Translations under genes and position numbers: made by a program | Notes under the pieces: model-generated | Told to the model about the DNA's origin: nothing | Databases searched by the model: none | The model's input: the letters and a program-made list of their open reading frames with translations, nothing else | Source of the DNA: an uncultured Lentisphaeria bacterium | GTDB taxonomy: Bacteria; Verrucomicrobiota; Lentisphaeria; Victivallales; UBA1829 | Direction of reading: 5' to 3' | Length of the DNA: 64,000 bases | Assembly (NCBI GenBank): GCA_905197955.1 | Contig: CAJKAR010000027.1 | Coordinates: forward strand, 4,823-68,822 | Shown here: positions 32,765 through 40,645 of the stretch, piece after piece | How the letters are laid out: each line of letters begins with the position of its first letter | How positions within the stretch are numbered: position 1 is the stretch's first letter

Positions 32765-33463
32765 TCATGGATAGCTAAGACGGTAATCGGATCTGCGGAA
32801 GCGTCCGCTGTTTGTATAGATCCAGCCGGTCGGCGTATAGTTCCGAAAGCAGGAATAGAAATCCGTTCCTCCGGCATGTCCGTCGGCATACCAGTTGTTC
32901 GTCCGGTTTCCATGACGGAAATGGATTCCCTTGTTGCCGTGAAAGCTCCATGTGGGAAGACCTTCCACCGTATCAATACTATCGAACAGAACCGGAAAAC
33001 GGGAGGCATGTTTCATCTTCCGGAAATCAATCCACATGGGATTGTTGTGGGCGAGTCCGCCGGAAAACACAGGATCTCCGTGAGCTTTGTCCACGCCATC
33101 ACCTAGAAGAACGTAAATCCGCATCCCGTAGGTTTTCGCATAATAGTTCGTATCTTTGATCACGGAAGGATACGACGGACAATATGCACTTTTCGGGATC
33201 GCTTTTCTCGAACCGAACACCTCCACCCCCCAGTAGTAGTTGTCCGCGCCGTCGCCCGTGACAAACTGGACGGCAAGAACATCATTGTTCTGATCCGCAT
33301 ACATCCGGCAGGCAAGCCCCGTCTGCTTCAAATTCGAAATGCATGAAACCGAACGCGCCTTCGCCCGCGCAGAATTCAATGCAGGAAGCAGCATCGCCGT
33401 AAGAATCGCAATAATCGCAATCACGATCAGAAGCTCTATCAATGTAAATTTCGACCGATCCAT
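32765..33463 (-). CDS. Pseudopilin with H-X9-DG tail
   Basis: A 232-residue protein. Prepilin signal FTLIELLIVIAIIAIL near 6-21, with Glu5 of the mature form present, is followed by LLPALNSARAKARSVSC. The C-terminal part ends with RHGNRTNNWYADGHAGG, matching the prepilin processing-associated H-X9-DG motif typical of Planctomycetes, Verrucomicrobia and Lentisphaerae. It is directly upstream of the large glycosidase gene and probably cotranscribed. It may form part of a surface pseudopilus that displays or exports the enzyme; that role is inference. Confidence 0.9.
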   Translation of the reverse strand: MDRSKFTLIELLIVIAIIAILTAMLLPALNSARAKARSVSCISNLKQTGLACRMYADQNNDVLAVQFVTGDGADNYYWGVEVFGSRKAIPKSAYCPSYPSVIKDTNYYAKTYGMRIYVLLGDGVDKAHGDPVFSGGLAHNNPMWIDFRKMKHASRFPVLFDSIDTVEGLPTWSFHGNKGIHFRHGNRTNNWYADGHAGGTDFYSCFRNYTPTGWIYTNSGRFRRSDYRLSYP

Positions 33464-33640
33464 GGAATCTTCTCCGTTCAGTTTTCAACCCTTTTTTCGC
33501 TGTGGTAAATTATACAATAAAACAAAAGGAAAACAAGAGAAGAATTATAACAAAAATATGACTTTGGGGACATTTCATCATTGAAATCCTAAAAAATAAA
33601 TGTATTTTCCAAAATAAAATTATAAGATAAGGTGATATCC
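33464..33640. promoter_or_regulatory. Divergent promoter region, pseudopilin/AraC
   Basis: 177 bases of AT-rich DNA between the divergent AraC gene and the pseudopilin-glycosidase pair. AraC-family regulators usually bind such regions as direct repeats. I see no clear repeat by eye, only A/T runs. Confidence 0.4.
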
Positions 33641-34468
33641 ATGGCCAGAAAACGAGGTTTTTCCTATGCGCTTCTCGGATCCGTGCAAAACCGGATTCCC
33701 ACCCCGCTTCCGCTGTATGTCCATGCACTCGGGCACGTAACGCGCTATTTTCCATACATGGAAGATCTTCCGCCTCGGGAAGAGCCTTTTGTGGAAATCT
33801 ACTGGTGCATCTCCGGCTCCGGACGTTTTTTCATTGAGGGCAAGGAACCACAGATCATGCGTCCCGGAGATGTCTTCTACCGGCTGGAAAACGAACGCCA
33901 TTACCACGAGATCGTAGAAGAACCCTGGGAGTACCGATGGCTGACTTTCGCAGGACCGCTTGCCGAACCGCTTTTAAAATCCTACCAGTTTCCCCACAAA
34001 TGTTTTCACGCGGGCAAGTGCCCTCACGAGCTGTATATGCGCCTGGAAACGCTGATGCGCGAAAAAACCGATTACAACTTCCGGGAATCGGTTGCCGTCA
34101 TCTGTTCCATTCTCGCCCGTCTCGGAGGAAGCGACGAAACCACCTCGCCGGAAGCCGGACTGACCGGTCGCGCCAAAGATATCTGCTCCATTCACTATCA
34201 GGACCCGACCTTCGATATCAATACCCTCTCCTCCATTCTGAAAGTGAACCGCTGGACTCTGCGGCGCGCCTTCCGCCGCCATCTCAACACAACCCCGAGC
34301 GCCTTTCTGTTCGATATGCGCATGGACAATGCATTCAGACTTCTCCGGAACACCCGTCTGCCAATCGCCCAGATCGCCCGTGAATGCGGATTCGCCGACA
34401 CCAGCTATTTCTGCAAAGTCATCCGTGACACCACCGGCTCTTCCCCCACCCAGCTGCGCCGATTGTAA
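33641..34468 (+). CDS. AraC-family transcriptional regulator
   Basis: A 275-residue regulator. An N-terminal cupin-like sensor (about 1-150) has YWCISGSGRFFIEGKEPQI and MRPGDVF, and a double helix-turn-helix (about 180-275) ends IAQIARECGFADTSYFCKV...TGSSPTQLRRL. The ATG at 33641 has AAGGTGA upstream. It is divergent from the pseudopilin-glycosidase pair and probably activates it in response to a sugar. Confidence 0.9.
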   Translation: MARKRGFSYALLGSVQNRIPTPLPLYVHALGHVTRYFPYMEDLPPREEPFVEIYWCISGSGRFFIEGKEPQIMRPGDVFYRLENERHYHEIVEEPWEYRWLTFAGPLAEPLLKSYQFPHKCFHAGKCPHELYMRLETLMREKTDYNFRESVAVICSILARLGGSDETTSPEAGLTGRAKDICSIHYQDPTFDINTLSSILKVNRWTLRRAFRRHLNTTPSAFLFDMRMDNAFRLLRNTRLPIAQIARECGFADTSYFCKVIRDTTGSSPTQLRRL

Positions 34469-34502
34469 AAAATCCATAGCCCGGAACCGCAATCACCGCA
34501 AA

Positions 34503-34517
34503 GCGTAAAATTTACGC
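34503..34517. promoter_or_regulatory. Perfect 15-bp palindrome, candidate LacI-family operator
   Basis: GCGTAAA-A-TTTACGC lies upstream of the LacI-type gene and about 30 bases before its -35 element. The size and symmetry fit operators of LacI-family repressors, so autoregulation of the downstream operon is likely. Confidence 0.6.
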
Positions 34518-34548
34518 AAAAAGATTTTACACATTTTCCGTTTTCCTC

Positions 34549-34577
34549 TTGCTTTCCCTGCACGTTTCAGCTAAATT
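34549..34577 (+). promoter_or_regulatory. Promoter of the LacI-led operon
   Basis: TTGCTT (34549-34554), a 17-base spacer and TAAATT (34572-34577). Confidence 0.55.
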
Positions 34578-34616
34578 AACTGCGAAAAAAGGAATTTCAT
34601 GCGGAGGAATCCTGAC

Positions 34617-35597
34617 GTGAAAAACAGACTGACCATTAAAGAGTTTGCAGGCAGAGCCGGTGTCTCCATTGCCACCGTTTCCCGCGCATTCACCGGGAAC
34701 GGCAGAATCAGCGACAAAACACGGAAAAAAATCCTCCAGCTTGCCGATCAGCTCGGATATTCCGCCGGACGGGCTCGGGGAAGCCGCGACTGCACCACCC
34801 CGCCGGAAATCATTTTCTTCTATCCGGAGGTCTATTCCGATGAGCCGGATTATTTTATTGCGGAAATAGAACTTGCCATCAAACGCAGCATTGCCTGCGA
34901 AAATATTTTCACAGTTACCCCCTTTGATGAAAACGACGATCATGTCATTGATTCCGCAAAACTCCGGATGCTCGAAGGCTCCATTGCCGGAGCCATCATT
35001 GTAGCGGCGACTCCCGGAGCGAAAAAACTGGCGAAAATGGCGGAAAGCTGTTCCCTGCCCTACGTCATCATCGGGAACATTCCCGGTTTTGAGAGCAATT
35101 CAGTGCTGTATGACAACGAATATGGCGCATTTCTCGCAGGGAAGTATTTCCGCGAAACAGGAAGAAAACATCCGGCATACATTACCGGCCATCTCGACAG
35201 CGCCAAACAGACAGGTTTCAAACGGGGGTTCGGCGATTCGAATCTTCTTGTCATTCCCGGCGGAGCGGGGTTCCGGTTCGGGACCAATGCGCTCAATTAC
35301 ATTCGGAAGAACCATCCGGAAGTGGACTGCGTGCTCTGCGCCAACGATATTCTAGCCATGGGGCTCATGAAGGAAGCGGAAAACAAGGGAATCCGGATTC
35401 CGAGAGATCTTGCCGTCATCGGATTCGATGACATTGCGGTATCCCGTTATTTTCATCCGGCGATCTCCTCGGTCTCTCTGCATCTGGTCAAAATCGGAAA
35501 AACCGCAGTGGAACTGCTGAGGAAACAGTTCAATGGAGAGAATCATGTGCAGTCGGAAGTCGTTCAATGCGATCTGGTCTTGAGACAGTCAACGTGA
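34617..35597 (+). CDS. LacI-family transcriptional regulator
   Basis: A 326-residue repressor. The helix-turn-helix is at 4-24 (LTIKEFAGRAGVSIATVSRAF), the hinge follows, then a periplasmic-binding-protein-like sensor domain with VIGFDDIAVSRYFHPAISSV near 270-290. I favour the GTG at 34617, which has GGAGG nine bases upstream and gives the usual LacI N-terminus. An ATG at 34599 with AAGGA is the alternative. It leads an operon with a nucleotidyltransferase, a NahK-like kinase and an epimerase, and probably responds to a sugar from that pathway. Confidence 0.9.
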   Translation: MKNRLTIKEFAGRAGVSIATVSRAFTGNGRISDKTRKKILQLADQLGYSAGRARGSRDCTTPPEIIFFYPEVYSDEPDYFIAEIELAIKRSIACENIFTVTPFDENDDHVIDSAKLRMLEGSIAGAIIVAATPGAKKLAKMAESCSLPYVIIGNIPGFESNSVLYDNEYGAFLAGKYFRETGRKHPAYITGHLDSAKQTGFKRGFGDSNLLVIPGGAGFRFGTNALNYIRKNHPEVDCVLCANDILAMGLMKEAENKGIRIPRDLAVIGFDDIAVSRYFHPAISSVSLHLVKIGKTAVELLRKQFNGENHVQSEVVQCDLVLRQST

Positions 35598-35653
35598 AAC
35601 AAATTATTTTGGCAAATCAACAGCAATTCATATTCAACAAAAGGAGAAGCACT

Positions 35654-36556
35654 ATGGATAAAACACTCGTTCTGCTCGCCGCGGGCATGGGCAGCCGCTA
35701 CGGCGGACTCAAACAGCTCGATCAGCTCGGCCCTCACGGGGAAACCCTGATGGACTACTCCATTTTTGATGCGCTGCGTGCCGGATTCACGAAAATCGTC
35801 TTCATCATCCGCCACGACATCGAAGAGGAATTCAAGCGCGTGATCGGAAGCCGCTACGAACATATGGCAGACATTGCCTATGCGTTCCAGTCGCTCGATG
35901 ATCTTCCCGGCGGATTTTCCGTCCCGGAAGGCAGAACCAAACCGTGGGGAACGGGTCAGGCTGTCTACGCCGTACGGGAGATCGTCAAAACCCCCTTCGC
36001 CGTCATCAATTCCGATGACTTCTATGGAGCGGACGGCTACCGGAAACTTGCCAAAGGTCTTGATTCCGCCGAAAAAAATGAATTCTGCATGTGCGGTTTC
36101 TTTCTGCGGAACACCCTCTCCGAAAACGGCTCCGTTTCCCGGGGAATCTGCTCGCTGAATGCCGATGGAACCCTGAAAGATGTGGTGGAACATACAAAAA
36201 TCGAAAAAACCGGCGGAAAAATTCTCAGCACTCTGGACGACGGTTCCCAGATCGAATTCACCGGCGATGAAGTCGTTTCCATGAACATGTGGGGATTCCA
36301 GCCTTCCCTGTTCAACGAGCTGGAAGGATTGTTCCGCGCCTTTCTGGAAAAACATTCCACGGAACTGAAGAGCGAATTCTACATCCCGTTTGTCGCCGAT
36401 GAACTGGTCAAGGCAGGAAAGGCCAAAGTCAATGTTCTGACCTCCGGCGACTCCTGGTTCGGAGTAACATACAAGGAAGATAAACCGGTTGTCCAGAATG
36501 GTCTCCGCGCACTCGTCAAAGCCGGTGTTTATCCGGAAAACCTTTTTGAAAAGTGA
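35654..36556 (+). CDS. Sugar-phosphate nucleotidyltransferase
   Basis: A 300-residue nucleotidyltransferase. The N-terminal signature LLAAGMGSRYGGLKQL (6-21) binds the nucleotide, NSDDFYGADG near 117 holds the metal-binding aspartates, and the C-terminal part has VTYKEDK. The start has AAGGAG ten bases upstream. It probably makes a UDP- or other NDP-sugar from the sugar 1-phosphate made by the kinase encoded next, replacing the GalT-type enzyme in the galacto-N-biose pathway. Nucleotide and sugar specificity cannot be read from sequence. Confidence 0.85.
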   Translation: MDKTLVLLAAGMGSRYGGLKQLDQLGPHGETLMDYSIFDALRAGFTKIVFIIRHDIEEEFKRVIGSRYEHMADIAYAFQSLDDLPGGFSVPEGRTKPWGTGQAVYAVREIVKTPFAVINSDDFYGADGYRKLAKGLDSAEKNEFCMCGFFLRNTLSENGSVSRGICSLNADGTLKDVVEHTKIEKTGGKILSTLDDGSQIEFTGDEVVSMNMWGFQPSLFNELEGLFRAFLEKHSTELKSEFYIPFVADELVKAGKAKVNVLTSGDSWFGVTYKEDKPVVQNGLRALVKAGVYPENLFEK

Positions 36557-36563
36557 AACTGTC

Positions 36564-37667
36564 ATGAATCCGAAATTTGATTTCCAAGCCATCTGTTCCC
36601 AGTTCCGTCTGTACGGGGATTTCGTTTCCGTCCAGCCCTACGGAAACGGTCACATTAACGACACCTATCAGCTGGTCTACTGTCAGAGCGGAAAAAATGT
36701 CCGCTACATTCTCCAGCGGATCAACACAAACGTCTTCAAGAATCCGGTCAGCCTGATGGACAACATCCAGCGGGTCACGGATCATCTGCAGAAAAAATGT
36801 ACGAATTCCCGCGGCACGCTGACTCTGATCCTCACGGAGAAATGGAAACCCTATGTCGTCGATGAAGACGGCAACTACTGGCGCGTCTATCTCTTCATCG
36901 AAGACGCAGGCAGCTATGATGTCATCGAGAATGAAAAACAGGCCTACGAAGCAGCAAAAGTATTCGGCCAGTTCCAGGCGGATCTCGTTGACATTCCCGG
37001 CCCGCGGCTGATCGAAACCATTCCCGATTTCCACAACACCCCCTCCCGGGTCGCCGCGCTGGAGAAAGCGGTTCGCGAGGATAAATGCGGACGCGCCGCC
37101 TCCGTTCAGAAGGAAATTGATTTCGTGCTCTCCCGGAAAGAGGACGCAGGACTGCTGCTTGATCTGAACCGCCAAGGACTCATTCCCGAACGGATCACGC
37201 ACAATGACACAAAACTCAACAATGTGCTCATCGACAATGCAACCGGAACGGGAATCTGCGTCATTGACCTTGATACCGTCATGCCCGGACTCGCCCATTA
37301 CGATTTCGGCGACATGGTCCGCACCGGCACCAGTCCCGCCCCCGAAGACGAAACGGATCTCTCCAAAGTCACCATGCAGTTCAACATGTTCGAAGCCCTT
37401 CTCCGCGGCTACTGCGCCTCCGCGGGCAATTTTCTGAACGATGTCGAACTCGAACACCTGCCCTTCAGCGGCAAACTGATCACGCTCGAAATCGGCACGC
37501 GCTTCCTCACCGATTATCTTGAGGGAGACATCTATTTCAAAGTCCACCGGGATGGGCACAATCTGGACCGCTGCCGCACCCAGTTCAAACTCGTGGAATC
37601 CATTGAACAGCAGTACGACCGGATGATGAAACTGGTCGGCGAAATCAGAAAGGATCTGAAAAAATGA
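36564..37667 (+). CDS. NahK-like N-acetylhexosamine 1-kinase (APH family)
   Basis: A 367-residue aminoglycoside-phosphotransferase-fold kinase. It resembles bifidobacterial N-acetylhexosamine 1-kinase along its length: PYGNGHINDTY near 21, YILQRINTNVF, the catalytic loop THNDTKLNN near 212, VIDLDTVMPG near 234 and LEGDIYFKVH near 325. NahK phosphorylates GlcNAc or GalNAc at C1. It starts 8 bases after the nucleotidyltransferase with no strong ribosome binding site, and its stop overlaps the epimerase start. Homoserine-kinase-type activity is a less likely alternative. Confidence 0.85.
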   Translation: MNPKFDFQAICSQFRLYGDFVSVQPYGNGHINDTYQLVYCQSGKNVRYILQRINTNVFKNPVSLMDNIQRVTDHLQKKCTNSRGTLTLILTEKWKPYVVDEDGNYWRVYLFIEDAGSYDVIENEKQAYEAAKVFGQFQADLVDIPGPRLIETIPDFHNTPSRVAALEKAVREDKCGRAASVQKEIDFVLSRKEDAGLLLDLNRQGLIPERITHNDTKLNNVLIDNATGTGICVIDLDTVMPGLAHYDFGDMVRTGTSPAPEDETDLSKVTMQFNMFEALLRGYCASAGNFLNDVELEHLPFSGKLITLEIGTRFLTDYLEGDIYFKVHRDGHNLDRCRTQFKLVESIEQQYDRMMKLVGEIRKDLKK

Positions 37668-38581
37668 GAATCCTGATCACAGGAGGCGCCGGATTCATCG
37701 GCAGCCATATCGCGGAATCGTTCAACGGCAAGGCGGAAATCCGCGTCCTCGACAACCTCCGCTCCGGATATGTGGAGAACCTGAACGGACTCGATGTGGA
37801 GTTCATCCGCGGCGATATCCGCGACCGGGAGACCGTCGCCCGCGCCATGCAGGGAGTCGATTACGTGTTTCATCTCGCCGCAATGATCAGCGTCCCCGAA
37901 TCCATGTTCAAAATGCAGGAGTGCGTGGATATCAATGTCAACGGCATGCTTGTCGTGCTGGAAGAGGCTGCAAAGGCCGGAGTCAAAAAACTCTGTTTCA
38001 GCACCAGCGCGGCGATCTACGGCGACAACCCTGTCGTACCGAAAGTCGAAACCATGATCCCCGAACCGAAAAGTCCCTACGCCATCACAAAACTCGACGG
38101 CGAATATTACTGCAATCTCTTTACAAAAGAAGGCAAACTTCAGACCGCCTGTCTGCGCTACTTCAACGTCTTCGGCCCGCGCCAGGATCCGAAAAGCGCA
38201 TACGCGGCAGCCGTGCCCATCTTTACGGCAAAAGCCGTTGCAAACGAGGACATCACGATCTTCGGAGACGGAGAACAGACCCGCGATTTCATCTATGTGA
38301 AGGACATCGTCGCAGCCAACGTCTTCATGGCAACCCATGATTTCACCGGTGTCTACAACATCGCCTACGGCGGCAGAATCACGATCAACGATCTCGTCAA
38401 ACAGATCATCGACGTGACCGGTTCCAAAAGCCGGGTGCTCCACCTTGCCGAACGTCCCGGTGATGTCAAGCACTCCATGGCGGGCATCGAAAAACTCAGA
38501 AGTACCGGATTCCAGCCGAAGCACTCGTTCGCAGAAGGCATGGAAGCCACGATCCGTTACTTCCAGTCCAAAGCCAGATAA
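37664..38581 (+). CDS. NAD-dependent UDP-sugar 4-epimerase (SDR family)
   Basis: A 305-residue extended short-chain dehydrogenase/reductase. The NAD motif GGAGFIGSH (7-15), the STSAAIYGDN stretch near 117-126 and the catalytic YAITK near 144 are intact. RYFNVFGPRQDP near 166 and DFIYVKD near 205 fit UDP-GlcNAc or UDP-Glc 4-epimerases of the WbpP/GalE type. The start overlaps the kinase stop (ATGA). With the kinase and nucleotidyltransferase it would interconvert UDP-GalNAc/UDP-GlcNAc or UDP-Gal/UDP-Glc. Confidence 0.9.
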   Translation: MRILITGGAGFIGSHIAESFNGKAEIRVLDNLRSGYVENLNGLDVEFIRGDIRDRETVARAMQGVDYVFHLAAMISVPESMFKMQECVDINVNGMLVVLEEAAKAGVKKLCFSTSAAIYGDNPVVPKVETMIPEPKSPYAITKLDGEYYCNLFTKEGKLQTACLRYFNVFGPRQDPKSAYAAAVPIFTAKAVANEDITIFGDGEQTRDFIYVKDIVAANVFMATHDFTGVYNIAYGGRITINDLVKQIIDVTGSKSRVLHLAERPGDVKHSMAGIEKLRSTGFQPKHSFAEGMEATIRYFQSKAR

Positions 38582-38599
38582 CACCCTCCCGTACACACT

Positions 38600-38627
38600 C
38601 TCTCCTCCCGAGCTTCCGGGAGGAGAG
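38600..38627 (+). terminator. Hairpin after the epimerase gene
   Basis: CTCTCCTCCCG, a six-base loop and CGGGAGGAGAG form a perfect 11-bp stem 19 bases after the stop. No T-run follows, so it may be an RNA-stabilising stem instead of a terminator. Confidence 0.6.
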
Positions 38628-38766
38628 AAGATTCCTCGCTTTCCTTCCGGTTTTCTTCAAGCGCCGAGGTTCTCTCGCGGAAAGGAAAAAGAGGATCTTC
38701 CCCCCCTTCTGAAAGTTTTTCAAATACTTTTTCCTCTTTACCAAATTATTTCAGTTTTTTCCCGGA

Positions 38767-38794
38767 TTGTTTTCCGGAGAAAAGGACCTATACT
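38767..38794 (+). promoter_or_regulatory. Promoter of the 38.8-kb gene
   Basis: TTGTTT (38767-38772), a 16-base spacer and TATACT (38789-38794), 26 bases before the ATG. Confidence 0.5.
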
Positions 38795-38819
38795 GTACAT
38801 TCTTTAGGAAAGAAGGGTC

Positions 38820-40070
38820 ATGGACCGCAAAAACAGGAGAGCCGTTTCGATGCAGACTCTGGATTCGCAACAGGAAGCCGTCTGGGATTATATCCGCAAT
38901 CGTCTTTTTCTCGGGACCACCAATCTGGTTTACGACTGTTTCAGCAGCACGGAACAGGAGAAACGCTTTGACCACCTTCCGTGGCCGGATGAAATTGCCG
39001 CGGATTTTCCGAATCCCTGCGGCTGGGGAACCGGAATGGAAGACTGCATGCTGAATGCCGGATCGGTCATTGAGATCTGTCGTCTGCGCAGCCGTCTGCG
39101 GCAGGATCCCGAAGCAGAGAACTTCGCCTGCCGGATCATCGACGGAATGTTTGCCTGCACCCATGTGCATGGAACGCCTGGATTTGTCGCCCGCGGGATC
39201 TCTCCAAGAGACGGGAAATCCTGTTACAGCAACTCTTCGCGGGATCAGTTCACCCTCTGTGTGTATGGAGCATGGAACTTTCTTCGGGGTTTTCCCGACG
39301 CACCCGAAAAATCCCGGCAGGCGGCACGACGCATTCTGACCGATATTGCGGATTACTGCGAACGCTCCATCACCCCGGCCGGCGATTACGACCTGATGAG
39401 ACTGGACGGCAAACCCGGACGGGTCGGCAAAATGATCCACGCTGAATGCCACGAAGAACTGCGGCTTCCGATGATTTATCTTGCAGCATACGATGTCTCC
39501 GGAGAAGAGCGTTATCTGAATCATTATCTCTCTCTGCGGGAAAACGCGCTGAATGTCACCAGACGCCTGGAGGAGAAAAAAGACTGGTGGGACATCTCCA
39601 TCGGCCAGCTCCAGATCTCTCTGGATCTCTGCGGACAAATTGATTCCGATACCGAACCGGAATACCGGCAACTCCGGGCCTCGGTCCGGGAAATCGCCCG
39701 GCGGCATCTGGAAAACACCTTGAAGCAGGTCCGGGATTTCCGGGGCGACTGGAACCGGCCCAACAGCGACTGGCGCCTGCGCCCGATGATCCAGCATCGC
39801 GATGCCTTCGATAAAACACGTGGAATCGTCACTCTGTTCCAGGGGAAACCCTATCTCTGTCCCGTTGCGGACCCCGACTACAAAGTCCCGGCAACTCTTC
39901 TCCGGGCGACCGGCAATCTTCTGATCGCCCTTCTGCTGGGAACCGAACACTCCGTGCCGCCTCTGGCGGAAGAAGCCGCACAAGTCGTCATGAAACCGGA
40001 TTTTCATCTTCATTGTTCCAGCGGCGGAATCAATCTGCTTCACGGGATCTCTCTGCTCTCCGGCCGATAA
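38820..40070 (+). CDS. Hypothetical protein, possible alpha/alpha-barrel sugar-active enzyme
   Basis: A 416-residue soluble protein without a signal peptide. Repeated helical blocks, many Trp, Arg and His residues and segments such as NPCGWGTGMEDCMLNAG (about 63-79), HGTPGFVARGIS near 117 and SNSSRDQFTLCVYGAWNF near 137 recall (alpha/alpha)6-barrel glycosidases or epimerases, but I cannot name a family or a catalytic pair with confidence. Start choice is uncertain (an ATG at 38850 is also possible). It follows the hexosamine operon and may be related to it. Confidence 0.75.
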   Translation: MDRKNRRAVSMQTLDSQQEAVWDYIRNRLFLGTTNLVYDCFSSTEQEKRFDHLPWPDEIAADFPNPCGWGTGMEDCMLNAGSVIEICRLRSRLRQDPEAENFACRIIDGMFACTHVHGTPGFVARGISPRDGKSCYSNSSRDQFTLCVYGAWNFLRGFPDAPEKSRQAARRILTDIADYCERSITPAGDYDLMRLDGKPGRVGKMIHAECHEELRLPMIYLAAYDVSGEERYLNHYLSLRENALNVTRRLEEKKDWWDISIGQLQISLDLCGQIDSDTEPEYRQLRASVREIARRHLENTLKQVRDFRGDWNRPNSDWRLRPMIQHRDAFDKTRGIVTLFQGKPYLCPVADPDYKVPATLLRATGNLLIALLLGTEHSVPPLAEEAAQVVMKPDFHLHCSSGGINLLHGISLLSGR

Positions 40071-40160
40071 GATACGGCAGAAAAAAGCCGTATCCGGAAA
40101 GCTGCTTCCGCTTTTTCTGCGGAACGAAGAATAAAATGCAATAAAAAATTCGGGATTTCC

Positions 40161-40189
40161 TTGCGCGATTGCATTTTACGATGTATAAT
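40161..40189 (+). promoter_or_regulatory. Promoter of yajC-secDF
   Basis: TTGCGC (40161-40166), a 17-base spacer and a consensus TATAAT (40184-40189). Confidence 0.65.
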
Positions 40190-40234
40190 ACAATTTATGC
40201 GATTGTACACTAATTTTAAAGAAGGAATCAAGAT

Positions 40235-40645
40235 ATGACCGAATTTTTCGTTCTGGCTCAAGGCGCGGCCGCTCCTGCGGCCCAACCCGTTGCAGCGGCG
40301 CCCGCCGCAGCGCAGGGAACAACAACCACACCTGCAAACGGCAATGCGGCACCTCCGCAAAGCGCTTTCGGAGGATTGATGGGCATGCTCCCGATGATTA
40401 TCATTATCGTGGCGATGTTCTATCTCATGTGGCGCGGCCAGTCGAAGGAGCGCAAGAAACGGGAAGCCATGCTTTCCGCCATCAAGAACGGCGACAGAGT
40501 CGTGACAATCGGCGGAATTTACGGAACCGTTGCGGAAGTCAAGAATGAAGGTTTCATTCTCAAGATTTCCGACAATGTAAAAATCGAAGTCACGAAAAAC
40601 GCGGTCGGATCCGTGGTGACCGCCGGAGAAGCCGCTGCAAAATGA
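40235..40645 (+). CDS. yajC: Preprotein translocase subunit YajC
   Basis: A 136-residue YajC. An Ala/Pro-rich N-terminal extension (residues 9-40) precedes the membrane segment GMLPMIIIIVAMFYLMW near 50-66. The cytoplasmic part has the family's SKERKKREAMLSAIKNGDRV and VTIGGIYGTV. AAGGAA precedes the ATG. It overlaps the secDF start (ATGA) and works with SecDF at the Sec channel. The Ala/Pro extension is longer than in most YajC proteins. Confidence 0.94.
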   Translation: MTEFFVLAQGAAAPAAQPVAAAPAAAQGTTTTPANGNAAPPQSAFGGLMGMLPMIIIIVAMFYLMWRGQSKERKKREAMLSAIKNGDRVVTIGGIYGTVAEVKNEGFILKISDNVKIEVTKNAVGSVVTAGEAAAK

